IMG/VR virus record: IMGVR_UViG_3300042384_000595
Location: 1 to 24,063 of that record
Direction: 5' to 3' (one strand)
Origin: a virus
DNA length: 24,063 bases
Position numbers and translations under genes: made by a program. This document shows positions 7,489-14,171 of the stretch, piece after piece. How positions within the stretch are numbered: position 1 is the stretch's first letter; each line of letters begins with the position of its first letter. The notes beneath the pieces are model-generated. The model was not told the origin of the DNA and searched no databases. It worked only from the letters and a program-made list of their open reading frames with translations.

Positions 7489-8750
7489 TACATTTTTGCG
7501 CCTTGCGCGGTGTTGTTTTCAATCTTGCTGAGCACCTCAACAACCTTGTTTCCGTTGGCGTCTGAGAGTGGTGAGTTGCTGCCGGGTGGGGCGAATTGGA
7601 ATCGCCCGCCGGATCCAGGGACTAACCCTTGATTGCCTTGCATGACGGATTGCGCCTGCTGCTTGATGCCCCGATTGATCATGTGTGCTTCTAGCAGTTC
7701 ATCAAAGCCGGGGGTCTGCCATTGGCTTCCCCGCTCCCCCTCGTAACCGACAGCCTCGGACATTCTTCGGATCGGGTTGATATCCTCAAGGAACTTCATG
7801 ATTCCTTTATGTATATTCATGATTCCTGATTGATACGCCGCCTCCGTCGCCGCCGCTATCGTGTCACCAATGAGTTTTCCAGCAGCTATAAATTTATCGT
7901 GATTCCCTCCGATGGAATCGCTGATGGCATTCGCGAAGAGATTACCGAACCTCTCGGCCTGCGTCACAATGGTGGAAAACACGCTTTCCAGTGCACCGGG
8001 AAGCGAATCAAATCCACTTGAAAATGGTTCCGCGAACGCGTCCACGATTTGCGCCCACGATGCGGAAATCTTCCCGCTTGATGTTGCTGCCGCTGCTGCT
8101 GCCCCTTTGACCTGAGTTTCAATAGCTTTTAAAATAAGGTCCTGAGCTTCTAGTGTCCTGTTGCTTTCAACCAATGTTTTGATTTTATTCTTCTCTTGGG
8201 CGGTAAAGCTGATTCCCGATTTACTGAGAGAGTTGATGCCTTTGATTGGATCGTTCAGTGCCTTGCCTAACTGGACCGCATTTGATTCCGCCGTGCCGAA
8301 TCCTTCCTCCGCCATATCTAGCGCCGCCATGGTTGCGCGGTCGAAAGCTCCCCCCGCGACATCCGCGGTCTTCGCTAGCTCCTTAAAGGTCATCAGCTTG
8401 GTTTGCGTGACACCTATGGACTCGCCGTCAAGCCCGGTCATCCGGGAAACGATGTCAGCATAGTCAATCAGTCGCTTGGTGACGTTATCGGCTTCATTGC
8501 CGAAAATCCCCATCTGCTTAGTGACGTTAGCCAACACCCTATCTCCAGCCCTTCCAGCCTCGCCGATACTGTTGAGTTTGATGGCTAGCGCGGCGATACC
8601 TGCAACGCCAGCGATAGCGCCAACGCCGATAGCCTTAAACGCCGTCACGCCGATCTTGGCGATGTTTGTAAATCCAGCTTTTAGACCAGCGAGTCCACGT
8701 TGCACGGCGGAACTATTGAAAGAGATTTTTAAAGTTGTTCCAATTGCCAT
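7488..8750 (-). CDS. tail tape measure protein (short)
   Basis: Sets tail length and may help DNA entry. The 420-residue product starts MAIGTTLKISFNSSAVQRGLAG and has a hydrophobic segment at about residues 33-57 (IGVGAIAGVAGIAALAI). The conserved tape-measure block is at about 120-215: LGKALNDPIKGINSLSKSGISF, then a helix ending in KAIETQVKGAAAAAA. The ATG lies 22 nt inside the frameshifted part of the G/GT gene, the usual arrangement. At roughly 0.15 nm per residue the tail would be near 63 nm, short for a siphovirus. Part of the middle of the gene (about 7780-8260) looks more AT-rich than its flanks. Confidence 0.85.
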   Translation of the reverse strand: MAIGTTLKISFNSSAVQRGLAGLKAGFTNIAKIGVTAFKAIGVGAIAGVAGIAALAIKLNSIGEAGRAGDRVLANVTKQMGIFGNEADNVTKRLIDYADIVSRMTGLDGESIGVTQTKLMTFKELAKTADVAGGAFDRATMAALDMAEEGFGTAESNAVQLGKALNDPIKGINSLSKSGISFTAQEKNKIKTLVESNRTLEAQDLILKAIETQVKGAAAAAATSSGKISASWAQIVDAFAEPFSSGFDSLPGALESVFSTIVTQAERFGNLFANAISDSIGGNHDKFIAAGKLIGDTIAAATEAAYQSGIMNIHKGIMKFLEDINPIRRMSEAVGYEGERGSQWQTPGFDELLEAHMINRGIKQQAQSVMQGNQGLVPGSGGRFQFAPPGSNSPLSDANGNKVVEVLSKIENNTAQGAKM

Positions 8751-9336
8751 GAGTGGTTCCGGTTAGAAAGTTCGTTGAATGTTTCCAGATTGCTCGTCAT
8801 GTCCGACGCTTCGGGCGACTCGATTTCCAGCCCGAGAGATAGCCAGTGGCAGGCTATCAACTGATGCGCTAACCCCACCGGCATCTCGTGCAACGCCTCC
8901 CGCCATGGGATGCCGCATTGCCCGAGAATGAAGATGATAGAAGCGGTCGAGCATGGGTCTATCTCTTGACTTTCTGCCGGGGTGGAGTCGCTTTTTTTTT
9001 GGGGACGACGGCGGTTTTCTGGAACTTCAGAAGCTCGCCCTCGGCATGCTTTTGGATCCGGTGGAACTCTGCCGGCGTGAGCGAGTGCATGAAATCCTGA
9101 ATCCGTCCTGATAGCTTGGCGTCGGGGATGGCGCAGACTTCAGCGGATGGAAGCGTGAAGGCGAAACAAAGCTCGCCCGCGTGCTTGAGTTCCGCGTTGC
9201 CGCCGACAAGTAAGGGGTTCTTGCGCTTGCCTTGGAGCCATTCCAACAGCCCGAAGGTGGCAGGGTGGAGCGTGTGATTTCCAGATTGTTTCGGGGTGTC
9301 GATGACTGATTGATGCTGTGCTTTTTTAGTTGTCAT
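8729..9336 (-). CDS. tail assembly chaperone, -1 frameshift product (GT-type)
   Basis: Predicted 202-residue fusion. The first 115 residues are shared with the G-like protein. A -1 slip at nine A then continues in a frame that stays open for 87 codons, from SDSTPAESQE to SWQLEQL, stopping at 8731-8729. The extension contains LGQCGIPWREALHEMPVGLA followed by a helix ending LSLGLEIESPEAS, which resembles the T domain of tail assembly chaperones (Ile-Pro-Trp followed by an EMP helix). In lambda-type phages the G and GT proteins coat the tape measure during tail assembly, and GT recruits tube subunits. The extension ends 22 nt inside the tape-measure gene, as expected. Shift frequency cannot be read from sequence. 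Confidence 0.8.
8959..9336 (-). CDS. tail assembly chaperone, unshifted product (G-type)
   Basis: A 125-residue protein starting MTTKKAQHQSVIDTP, with Leu-rich helices in the middle (TFGLLEWLQGKRKN at 27-40; DFMHSLTPAEFHRIQKHAEG at 81-100) and a basic Pro/Lys tail ending KVKR. It lies between the putative tail tube gene and the tape measure, exactly where lambda G sits. The final codons cross a run of nine A (Lys-Lys-Lys at 113-115) that allows frameshifting. Without a shift the ribosome stops at 8961-8959. No Shine-Dalgarno is visible; ACC directly precedes the ATG. The G role is inferred from position plus the frameshift arrangement. Confidence 0.78.
   Translation of the reverse strand: MTTKKAQHQSVIDTPKQSGNHTLHPATFGLLEWLQGKRKNPLLVGGNAELKHAGELCFAFTLPSAEVCAIPDAKLSGRIQDFMHSLTPAEFHRIQKHAEGELLKFQKTAVVPKKKATPPRQKVKR
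8992..9000 (-). other. programmed -1 ribosomal frameshift slippery site (A9)
   Basis: Nine consecutive A on the coding strand read as AAA AAA AAA after a CCC codon and before GCG. In the zero frame this contains A AAA AAA, a classic slippery heptamer on which both tRNA-Lys can re-pair one base back. A -1 slip opens an 87-codon extension; a +1 slip gives a frame without resemblance to any chaperone. Confidence 0.8.
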
Positions 9337-9340
9337 GGTC

Positions 9341-9922
9341 TTATCTGATATGTGATAGAAGAAAATCCCGGATTCTCTTCGGGGCTTTTGCCGGGATCAT
9401 CGATATGGATTTGCTCCGGTCCTGCATGTTGATGAATGCCCCTCGCTTCTGCTTATCTTTGGCCGCGCAAATCCAGTCGATACGGTTGCGTATGAACGCG
9501 CAGACGTAGGAAACCGGAGACTCAGGCGATGCCATACAAACCCGGCCAATGTCCCGGAAGGTCTTGCGCACTCCGTCAATCGGAAGCCCCAGGAACGCCG
9601 CCGCGTGCGCGATCCAGTCGTCCTGCGATGTGCAGCCATTCGGGCGATGCGCGATGAAGTCCATCAGCAGTCCGAATGCATGGCCTGGATGTTCCGCCTT
9701 GAACGATTCGACGTTGGACCATGCGTGCGAGAGTGCCTCCGGGGTGTAGAAGCCGCAGGGGGATTCCTCGCTGAAATGGAAGCGGATGTAGTCCTTGCCG
9801 TTATCGCGTGCGATGAGGCTAACTGAATCGCGTAGGTCTGGGCGTTCGGGGGGAACTCCCATTGTCAGGATGGCGGCGGCGAGGTTGAGGTCGCCGCATC
9901 CGAATGTCTTTTTTCCTGTCAT
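9341..9922 (-). CDS. hypothetical protein in tail block
   Basis: A 193-residue soluble protein starting MTGKKTFGCGDLNLAAAIL. It is mainly helical, with several Cys and His residues spread through it and two Trp-containing segments (EALSHAWSNVESFKAEHPGH near 73-92; NRIDWICAAKDKQKRG near 146-161). The stop is four bases from the G-like start. Extra genes between tube and chaperone genes are common in siphoviruses. Here it could be a tail-assembly factor or a protein acting on the host. I see no motif that decides, and I do not assign a function. Confidence 0.65.
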   Translation of the reverse strand: MTGKKTFGCGDLNLAAAILTMGVPPERPDLRDSVSLIARDNGKDYIRFHFSEESPCGFYTPEALSHAWSNVESFKAEHPGHAFGLLMDFIAHRPNGCTSQDDWIAHAAAFLGLPIDGVRKTFRDIGRVCMASPESPVSYVCAFIRNRIDWICAAKDKQKRGAFINMQDRSKSISMIPAKAPKRIRDFLLSHIR

Positions 9923-9935
9923 GGTGGATGTTCCG

Positions 9936-10361
9936 TTAGCTCACGGTCGAAGGCGAGTTGGTGGCGATGAGCGGATTGAAGATGGCTTTCACTTCGCCAT
10001 TCTCGAAATCGGCATTGACCCGCTTCAAGCTCGCACCGGAAATCACGGTCCCAGCGTTTGCGACTGGCGTGGAAATGAGGTTTTGCGAGTTGAGAGTCAG
10101 CCCGTCTGCCGTGGCATTAACCAGCGTGAGAGCATCGCCAAGATTCACGATCATGCCCGTGCCTTTGACTGCGACGACGCCGGAAGCGGTCACCTCCGTC
10201 ATATCGTTGAGCAGCGCCATAGAAACCTTGTTGCCGACGTGATTCATCGCGTAGGTGATCTCCACGCTGTAGTCATAGGACAAGTCACCAAGCAGCAGCC
10301 CGGTGGCGGTTGAATCGTCAGTGATGCCAAATCGAGAAGCTCCGTGAACAGTTGCGGCCAT
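9936..10361 (-). CDS. putative major tail tube protein
   Basis: A 141-residue, beta-rich protein starting MAATVHGASRFGITDD. I chose the ATG at 10361 because it follows the stop of the tail-terminator candidate by 13 nt, while the longer frame from 10586 would overlap that gene deeply. Alternating hydrophobic residues (YDYSVEITYAMNHVG, then VTASGVVAVKGTGMIVNLGD) and a Ser/Thr-rich end fit the small sandwich of tail tube subunits. The lambda-like order terminator, tube, G/GT, tape measure is preserved around it. The identification rests on position and secondary structure, not on a recognised family signature. Confidence 0.6.
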   Translation of the reverse strand: MAATVHGASRFGITDDSTATGLLLGDLSYDYSVEITYAMNHVGNKVSMALLNDMTEVTASGVVAVKGTGMIVNLGDALTLVNATADGLTLNSQNLISTPVANAGTVISGASLKRVNADFENGEVKAIFNPLIATNSPSTVS

Positions 10362-10374
10362 GGTAGAAAAGTGG

Positions 10375-10809
10375 TTAGGAAGGACATGCGACAATCTGAA
10401 GGTTCCACCGGGAAACCCTTCGCCCATCGCTTGCCTCTGTCGTCGGGGATACGGTCCGAATGTCAAATATGCGGGAATTGTTCCGCCAATCCATCCATGT
10501 GATAGCTCCCGCGTCTCCAATGATATCGTAAAGGTCACGGCGCATCTGGCGTTCGTCCTCTGGGGATGTTCCGTCGTTGTCATCATCCGCCGGCACGGTG
10601 TGGAGTTCGCATGTGATTTGATAGTCTGTGACTCCGCGCAGGATTACCCCATTGGTTTCGTGATCGCTGGATGACTCTTCCATGATGCCTATGAACGGCG
10701 GCACTAGGTCACCATCGTCGCCCATTTTGACGATGGGCAGAGATGCGATGGATGGGAGGTAAACCTGTTTGAGCGCGATCCATTCCGCGAGTGATGTGAT
10801 GACCGTCAT
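10375..10809 (-). CDS. putative tail terminator / tail completion protein
   Basis: A 144-residue protein starting MTVITSLAEWIALKQVYLPS; the ATG overlaps the upstream stop (ATGA), so I reject the start 69 nt further upstream. The sequence has an N-terminal helix, a central strand with ILRGVTDYQITCELHTVP (about 57-74), an acidic loop (ADDDNDGTSPEDE) and a C-terminal strand pair RRVSRWNLQIVACPS. Alternating strands after one helix resemble gpU/HK97 gp10-type tail terminators, which close the tail tube under the head. Position between the connector block and the putative tube supports this, but sequence alone does not prove it. Confidence 0.6.
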   Translation of the reverse strand: MTVITSLAEWIALKQVYLPSIASLPIVKMGDDGDLVPPFIGIMEESSSDHETNGVILRGVTDYQITCELHTVPADDDNDGTSPEDERQMRRDLYDIIGDAGAITWMDWRNNSRIFDIRTVSPTTEASDGRRVSRWNLQIVACPS

Positions 10810-11534
10810 AATTTTTGTTTCTGGTTTTGGCGTCGGAGTGCTGCCCGATACCATGAGAGGGTTTTCCGCAGTCCCCACTGCACCGCAGATTCGATGTGGG
10901 AGCTTTTAAGGACGTGATTGGATGAGACGTGGCTTGCCTTGTTGGTGAGTATCGCGGATGGACTCCAACCCGGTTGTGGGTGGGTCGATTTGCCGAAGGC
11001 GTTGTGCTTTTGCGCGTAGCCGAGGAAGTTCTTGCCGATGTTGATGCGGTCGGTCCCTTTCTGCGCGGCGGCGATGTCTTGGCCTGCGCCGATCCAGCCG
11101 CCTTTTGCTAGACCCGCAAGCGCGAGTCTTTTTTTCATACCCGCCTTGAATACGGATCGCACCACAACGCGCCGCTCTTCGACTGGTAGCCTGGCGGTCC
11201 TACCCCGCCTCCTGGTTCGATTGAGCTCAATCCAGTCGTGAACTTCATCGGGGGATTTCAGGACTTTCCGCCCCGATACTGTGTAAAATTTCCCCTTATT
11301 TTCTACCCGATAGCCTTTTCCGGTCGAGCGCAGGGAATCAACCACCAGCAGCACGTTGTAAGCGTCGGATGTGATCGCACCTTCTTGGACTTGGCGTGTC
11401 TTTTTATCCCCGAAGGCCTGCGTGGATTTCGCTAACTCCCGGCACGTTTGCACGCCCCACCGGGCAATCGCCTGCGCGTTGTTATCCCCGAGGTCTTTTG
11501 CTAGACGCTTGAGACTCCGCTCAAGCTTGGGCAT
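10806..11534 (-). CDS. putative head-tail connector / minor tail protein (hypothetical)
   Basis: A 242-residue, very basic protein starting MPKLERSLKRLAKDLGDNNAQAIARW. It has Arg/Lys-rich segments in the middle (NRTRRRGRTARLPVEERR near 104-121) and at the end (WYRAALRRQNQKQKL). In lambda and HK97 this position holds the gpZ or gp10-type tail completion protein, which also starts with a long basic helix. The frame stays open upstream of the annotated ATG for nine codons (SIAIKAKFD), with no ATG, GTG or TTG, so the start may be a rare ATC codon (11558 or 11552). Its stop overlaps the next start (ATGA). Confidence 0.6.
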   Translation of the reverse strand: MPKLERSLKRLAKDLGDNNAQAIARWGVQTCRELAKSTQAFGDKKTRQVQEGAITSDAYNVLLVVDSLRSTGKGYRVENKGKFYTVSGRKVLKSPDEVHDWIELNRTRRRGRTARLPVEERRVVVRSVFKAGMKKRLALAGLAKGGWIGAGQDIAAAQKGTDRINIGKNFLGYAQKHNAFGKSTHPQPGWSPSAILTNKASHVSSNHVLKSSHIESAVQWGLRKTLSWYRAALRRQNQKQKL

Positions 11535-11582
11535 GTCAAACTTCGCCTTGATGGCGATTGACTAAAAGCCACTACCTGAAAG

Positions 11583-12116
11583 TCAACCTTGCCAACGGTC
11601 GGTATCAGCCACAAGGCGCTTGACCTTGATGGTGTCCCCCATGCGACCGGGGCGATACTTGGAGCCGGGGCGGCGGATAACGCATCCTTCGCCGCCTGCC
11701 GCCACGATATCGCGCTCCAGTGCATCCAGTTCGCCGCTGTTGGCGAGCGGCAGGTGCTGGACTGGTACAACGTGGGCCGTAAGGGATGCGCTCTGCAAGA
11801 TGCGGTTGCGGGACTCAAAATCCCCAACGTCGGCCAGGTCGAAAACCATGTATTTCACACCGCTCCAATCGCTGCCTTTTTTCTGGATCGTGGAAACCAG
11901 CGTGTCGAAGGTTCCGCGTCCCATCCAAAGCTCGCCATCAAGACGGAGGTTTTTCGGTAGGCCAGCGGTAAACCATGCCGGGGCCTTGAGGTCTTTGCCG
12001 TTGCGGGTCAGGAGTTTGGTCCCGGTCCAGATCGCCCGCACACCATCGAACTTCTCGGAAACCCACCAGCCGGAAACGTCGGCGGGAATTTCGTTGGTGA
12101 GGAGTGCGGCCTGCAT
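11583..12116 (-). CDS. ATP-dependent DNA ligase, LigE-like, adenylation domain only
   Basis: Seals nicks in DNA through an enzyme-AMP intermediate. Motifs: I at 20-27 (SEKFDGVR, Lys22 the nucleophile), Ia at 36-40 (LTRNG), III at 60-64 (DGELW), a conserved VFDL at 91-94, IV at 143-148 (EGCVIR) and V at 163-166 (IKVK). The order, spacing and wording (WWVSEKFDGVRAIW, PAWFTAGLP) are those of the minimal bacterial LigE group. LigE proteins normally carry a C-terminal OB domain of about 70-90 residues after motif V. Here the frame ends 11 residues after motif V, so that domain is absent. There is no signal peptide, unlike periplasmic LigE. It lies alone between the connector candidate and the tail completion gene, an unusual place for a ligase. 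Confidence 0.88.
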   Translation of the reverse strand: MQAALLTNEIPADVSGWWVSEKFDGVRAIWTGTKLLTRNGKDLKAPAWFTAGLPKNLRLDGELWMGRGTFDTLVSTIQKKGSDWSGVKYMVFDLADVGDFESRNRILQSASLTAHVVPVQHLPLANSGELDALERDIVAAGGEGCVIRRPGSKYRPGRMGDTIKVKRLVADTDRWQG

Positions 12117-12169
12117 GGGTAAAACATGCGCCGGGATTGATCACCTGAAAAGCAAAATGCCAAAAATTT

Positions 12170-12481
12170 TCACGCCTTCGTGACCTGCTCCAACATCAGC
12201 GTCGAGAACGTCCCGCCGCGAGTGATGGACGCCACGCGGAACGACTCGCCCCGAGCGGTGGCGGATTTTTTGACCACCGTGGAAATCGGTAAATCAGCGG
12301 TTAGGCAAACAGCGGAAAGTCGCTTGATGATCTCGAATCCGCCCGATGAAAAATCCTTGTCGTCGGAGATTTCCGCCATCACGCATGACAGAATCAGGTC
12401 GCCAATCGTGACCGGCTCTTGTCCGATCATCGGCATAGCCTGCGCTGCCATGGATTTTACGAAGTCCGAAACAATACTCAT
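12170..12481 (-). CDS. putative head-tail connector / head completion protein
   Basis: A 103-residue protein starting MSIVSDFVKSMAAQAMPMIG, with a helix at 1-20, a strand-rich middle (EPVTIGDLILSCVMAEIS) and a C-terminal strand pair (ESFRVASITRGGTFSTLMLEQV). Size, position directly after the coat gene and the small beta fold match FII-type or gp7-type head-completion proteins. It is preceded by a GC-rich hairpin and by one of the recurring TTTGAC[A/T]TTCGCG elements 28 nt before the ATG, so it may be transcribed separately from the coat gene. The family assignment is inference. Confidence 0.65.
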   Translation of the reverse strand: MSIVSDFVKSMAAQAMPMIGQEPVTIGDLILSCVMAEISDDKDFSSGGFEIIKRLSAVCLTADLPISTVVKKSATARGESFRVASITRGGTFSTLMLEQVTKA

Positions 12482-12516
12482 GCGCCTCGTATCATCACCC
12501 CACCGCGAAAGTCAAA
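12482..12516 (-). promoter_or_regulatory. putative promoter-like element before the connector gene
   Basis: Minus strand: TTTTGACTTTCGCGGTGGGG, then TGATGATACGAGGCGC and the ATG at 12481. TTGACT ends 28 nt before the ATG; GATACG starts 16 nt after it. It differs from the copies at 4657, 14201 and 16576 by a T in place of the last A of TTGACA. It follows directly on a GC-rich hairpin that could end the coat transcript. Confidence 0.5.
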
Positions 12517-12545
12517 ACCGCCGCCCCGGTTTCCCAAGACGGCGG
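12510..12545 (-). terminator. putative intrinsic terminator after the coat gene
   Basis: On the minus strand CCGCCG (12545-12540) pairs with CGGCGG (12523-12518) around a 16-nt loop and is followed by TTTTGACTTT. It lies 29 nt after the major coat stop. The U-tract is broken by GAC, so termination may be partial, which would lower expression of downstream genes relative to coat. The U-rich end overlaps the promoter-like element. Confidence 0.45.
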
Positions 12546-12573
12546 CTATGAATCCAACAATACAACCCAGAGA

Positions 12574-13710
12574 TTAACCCATGAGAACGGCGATGTGCTC
12601 AGGCTTGAACACTTTCAGACCCCAAGCGGCTTGCAGTCGATAGGTCACCATGCCGACGCCGGGGTAGCAGCGAAGGTCAAAGCTGATACCCGTGCGGGGG
12701 TCAGTGATGATTTCGCTGTCAATGGCGAGGTCACCTTCCGCTGGCATGATCGGCACGCGAGCGGCGAGGAGGATCGCGTTAGGCGTGAAGGCCACGTTGC
12801 GCGAGCCAGTGATGGCAACCGCAACAGCGTTCCCATCAACGCCAGCATCCCGAAGGCCAGGCGCGGCGATGGTGAAAGCACCAACACCGGATCGCCCGGT
12901 TTCGACAACGTAGTTTTTGCCGTTGATCAGCAAAACGTCGCCGTCAAGGATGGTGCCGGTTCCGGTTTTCACGGTGATCGAGGTTGCTCCGACAGCGTGC
13001 GAGCCGTTGAGAACGAAACTTGCGCCAGTGCCGACAGCTGGGCGCTGGATCTGCGCCGACTCACGAATGGAGAAACCGTGAAGGTTGAGCAACTCGCCAT
13101 CGCGGAGAGTCATCGAAGTGCCGGCCTCATTTGCCTTGGTGAGTTGGGCGAGGGTGCGGAGATTCGCGCCGGCGGTGGTGTCGATCACGAGCGAGCGACC
13201 CGACATCGGAGCGCCATTGTCATCGAGGATTTTGCGGAGCTGTGCCGAGTCGCTGAGGGTGGTGGCGAATGGGGTGGTGCCACTGGCACCGGCTGCGCGG
13301 GATCCACCTTTGTAGAGTGCGGTGCAAACGTCGGATTCCATCTCATTGACCAGAGCGCGGAACGCTTGGGCGATTTGATCCTGCTTGATGGTTAGATAAC
13401 CTGGCCCGCCGTTATCGACTCCGCGTTGCTCTTCGCCAGTCCACGAGAATGGAGCGAAGCGAGACTTGGAAATGGTCAGAGTTTTGTTGTCAATCGTCTG
13501 ATCGGCGGCGGCGGGGAATGCCATAGCAGCAGCTACATCGCCGACTGCGCTATTGGCGCGGGTGGCGTGGGATCGAACAGTTTGACCAAAGGCCACACCG
13601 TCAGCGGATGCGTCCCGAGATACGCCAGGGAGTGATCCGACCAGTTCGCGACTGATGACGTCCAACGCAGCGTAAACATCGGGAATTAAATTTGAGAGAG
13701 TATTAGCCAT
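12574..13710 (-). CDS. major capsid protein, P22-like coat family
   Basis: Forms the icosahedral shell. The 378-residue product starts MANTLSNLIPDVYAALDVIS, the characteristic N-terminus of P22-type coat proteins (HK97 fold), and has an A-domain-like C-terminal part (RNVAFTPNAILLAARVPIMP at 304-323; a KPEHIAVLMG end). Residues about 230-300 (SHAVGATSITVKTG, DGDVLLINGKNYVV) form a beta-rich segment where P22-type proteins carry their inserted I-domain. P22 coat is about 430 residues, so this one is somewhat shorter. The gene follows the protease/scaffold gene by 26 nt, with no Shine-Dalgarno but an A/T-rich leader. Its combination with lambda-type packaging genes shows module mosaicism. Confidence 0.88.
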   Translation of the reverse strand: MANTLSNLIPDVYAALDVISRELVGSLPGVSRDASADGVAFGQTVRSHATRANSAVGDVAAAMAFPAAADQTIDNKTLTISKSRFAPFSWTGEEQRGVDNGGPGYLTIKQDQIAQAFRALVNEMESDVCTALYKGGSRAAGASGTTPFATTLSDSAQLRKILDDNGAPMSGRSLVIDTTAGANLRTLAQLTKANEAGTSMTLRDGELLNLHGFSIRESAQIQRPAVGTGASFVLNGSHAVGATSITVKTGTGTILDGDVLLINGKNYVVETGRSGVGAFTIAAPGLRDAGVDGNAVAVAITGSRNVAFTPNAILLAARVPIMPAEGDLAIDSEIITDPRTGISFDLRCYPGVGMVTYRLQAAWGLKVFKPEHIAVLMG

Positions 13711-13736
13711 AATTTAGTGATGTGAGTGATTTTGAT

Positions 13737-14171
13737 TTAGGAGAGTTTGCCGCCGGTCTTCACGAATGCGAGACGAGCGGATGGAGATAGTGCATTGAAT
13801 GCTTCGCGGGAAAGTTCTTTGGTGCCGGGCTTTTCATCGGCTTCAATATTGAGCGGCTCGGGCTGCCCGATAGATGCCAGCGCCTGGGTAGCGAGTTGGC
13901 CGGCGGATGTTTTGGCGGCTTCGATTTCCAGATCCTTTGCGGCGAGTTCAGCGGATGCAGTCACAAGCGCGGCGTCGAGATCAGCCTTGGCGGTGGTGAG
14001 TTCCGAAACCTCGGATTGCAGCGATGTGTTAGCTTCTGCCAGTCCGGTCAACTCGGCAATGCGAGATTGTGCGGCGGTCAGGTCGTTGCGGAGGGAATCG
14101 TTTTCAGCGAAAGACGCTTCCAGCTTGGAAACCTCATCGTTGCCGGGAAATAGCTTTGAGAGAATGCTCAT
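13737..14171 (-). CDS. candidate internal-start scaffold protein (144 residues)
   Basis: In-frame product starting at Met203 of the protease gene (MSILSKLFPGNDEVSKLE), covering the coiled coil and the C-terminal tail without the protease domain. In lambda, Nu3 arises in the same way from inside gene C and serves as the scaffold for shell assembly. Support here comes from the recurring TTTGACATTCGCG element, whose TTGACA ends 29 nt before this ATG, as it does before three annotated genes. Without that element there would be little reason to propose this start. Confidence 0.45.
   Translation of the reverse strand: MSILSKLFPGNDEVSKLEASFAENDSLRNDLTAAQSRIAELTGLAEANTSLQSEVSELTTAKADLDAALVTASAELAAKDLEIEAAKTSAGQLATQALASIGQPEPLNIEADEKPGTKELSREAFNALSPSARLAFVKTGGKLS

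Noticed and set aside
8763-8954. 63-codon minus-strand frame after the G-like gene
   Set aside because: It is the +1 frame at the A9 run and has no chaperone-like sequence; the -1 frame is open from the slip to 8729 and has the expected T-domain pattern.
10450-10465. Fifth TTTGACATTCG copy on the minus strand
   Set aside because: It is read as FDIR in the tail-terminator candidate, is followed by GACC instead of CG, and the next ATG is 33 nt away in a frame with no gene.
12595-13395. Long plus-strand frame opposite the coat gene (266 codons), and other plus-strand frames
   Set aside because: They lie antisense to clear minus-strand genes, have no recognisable domains and show no overlaps or spacing that would fit an operon.
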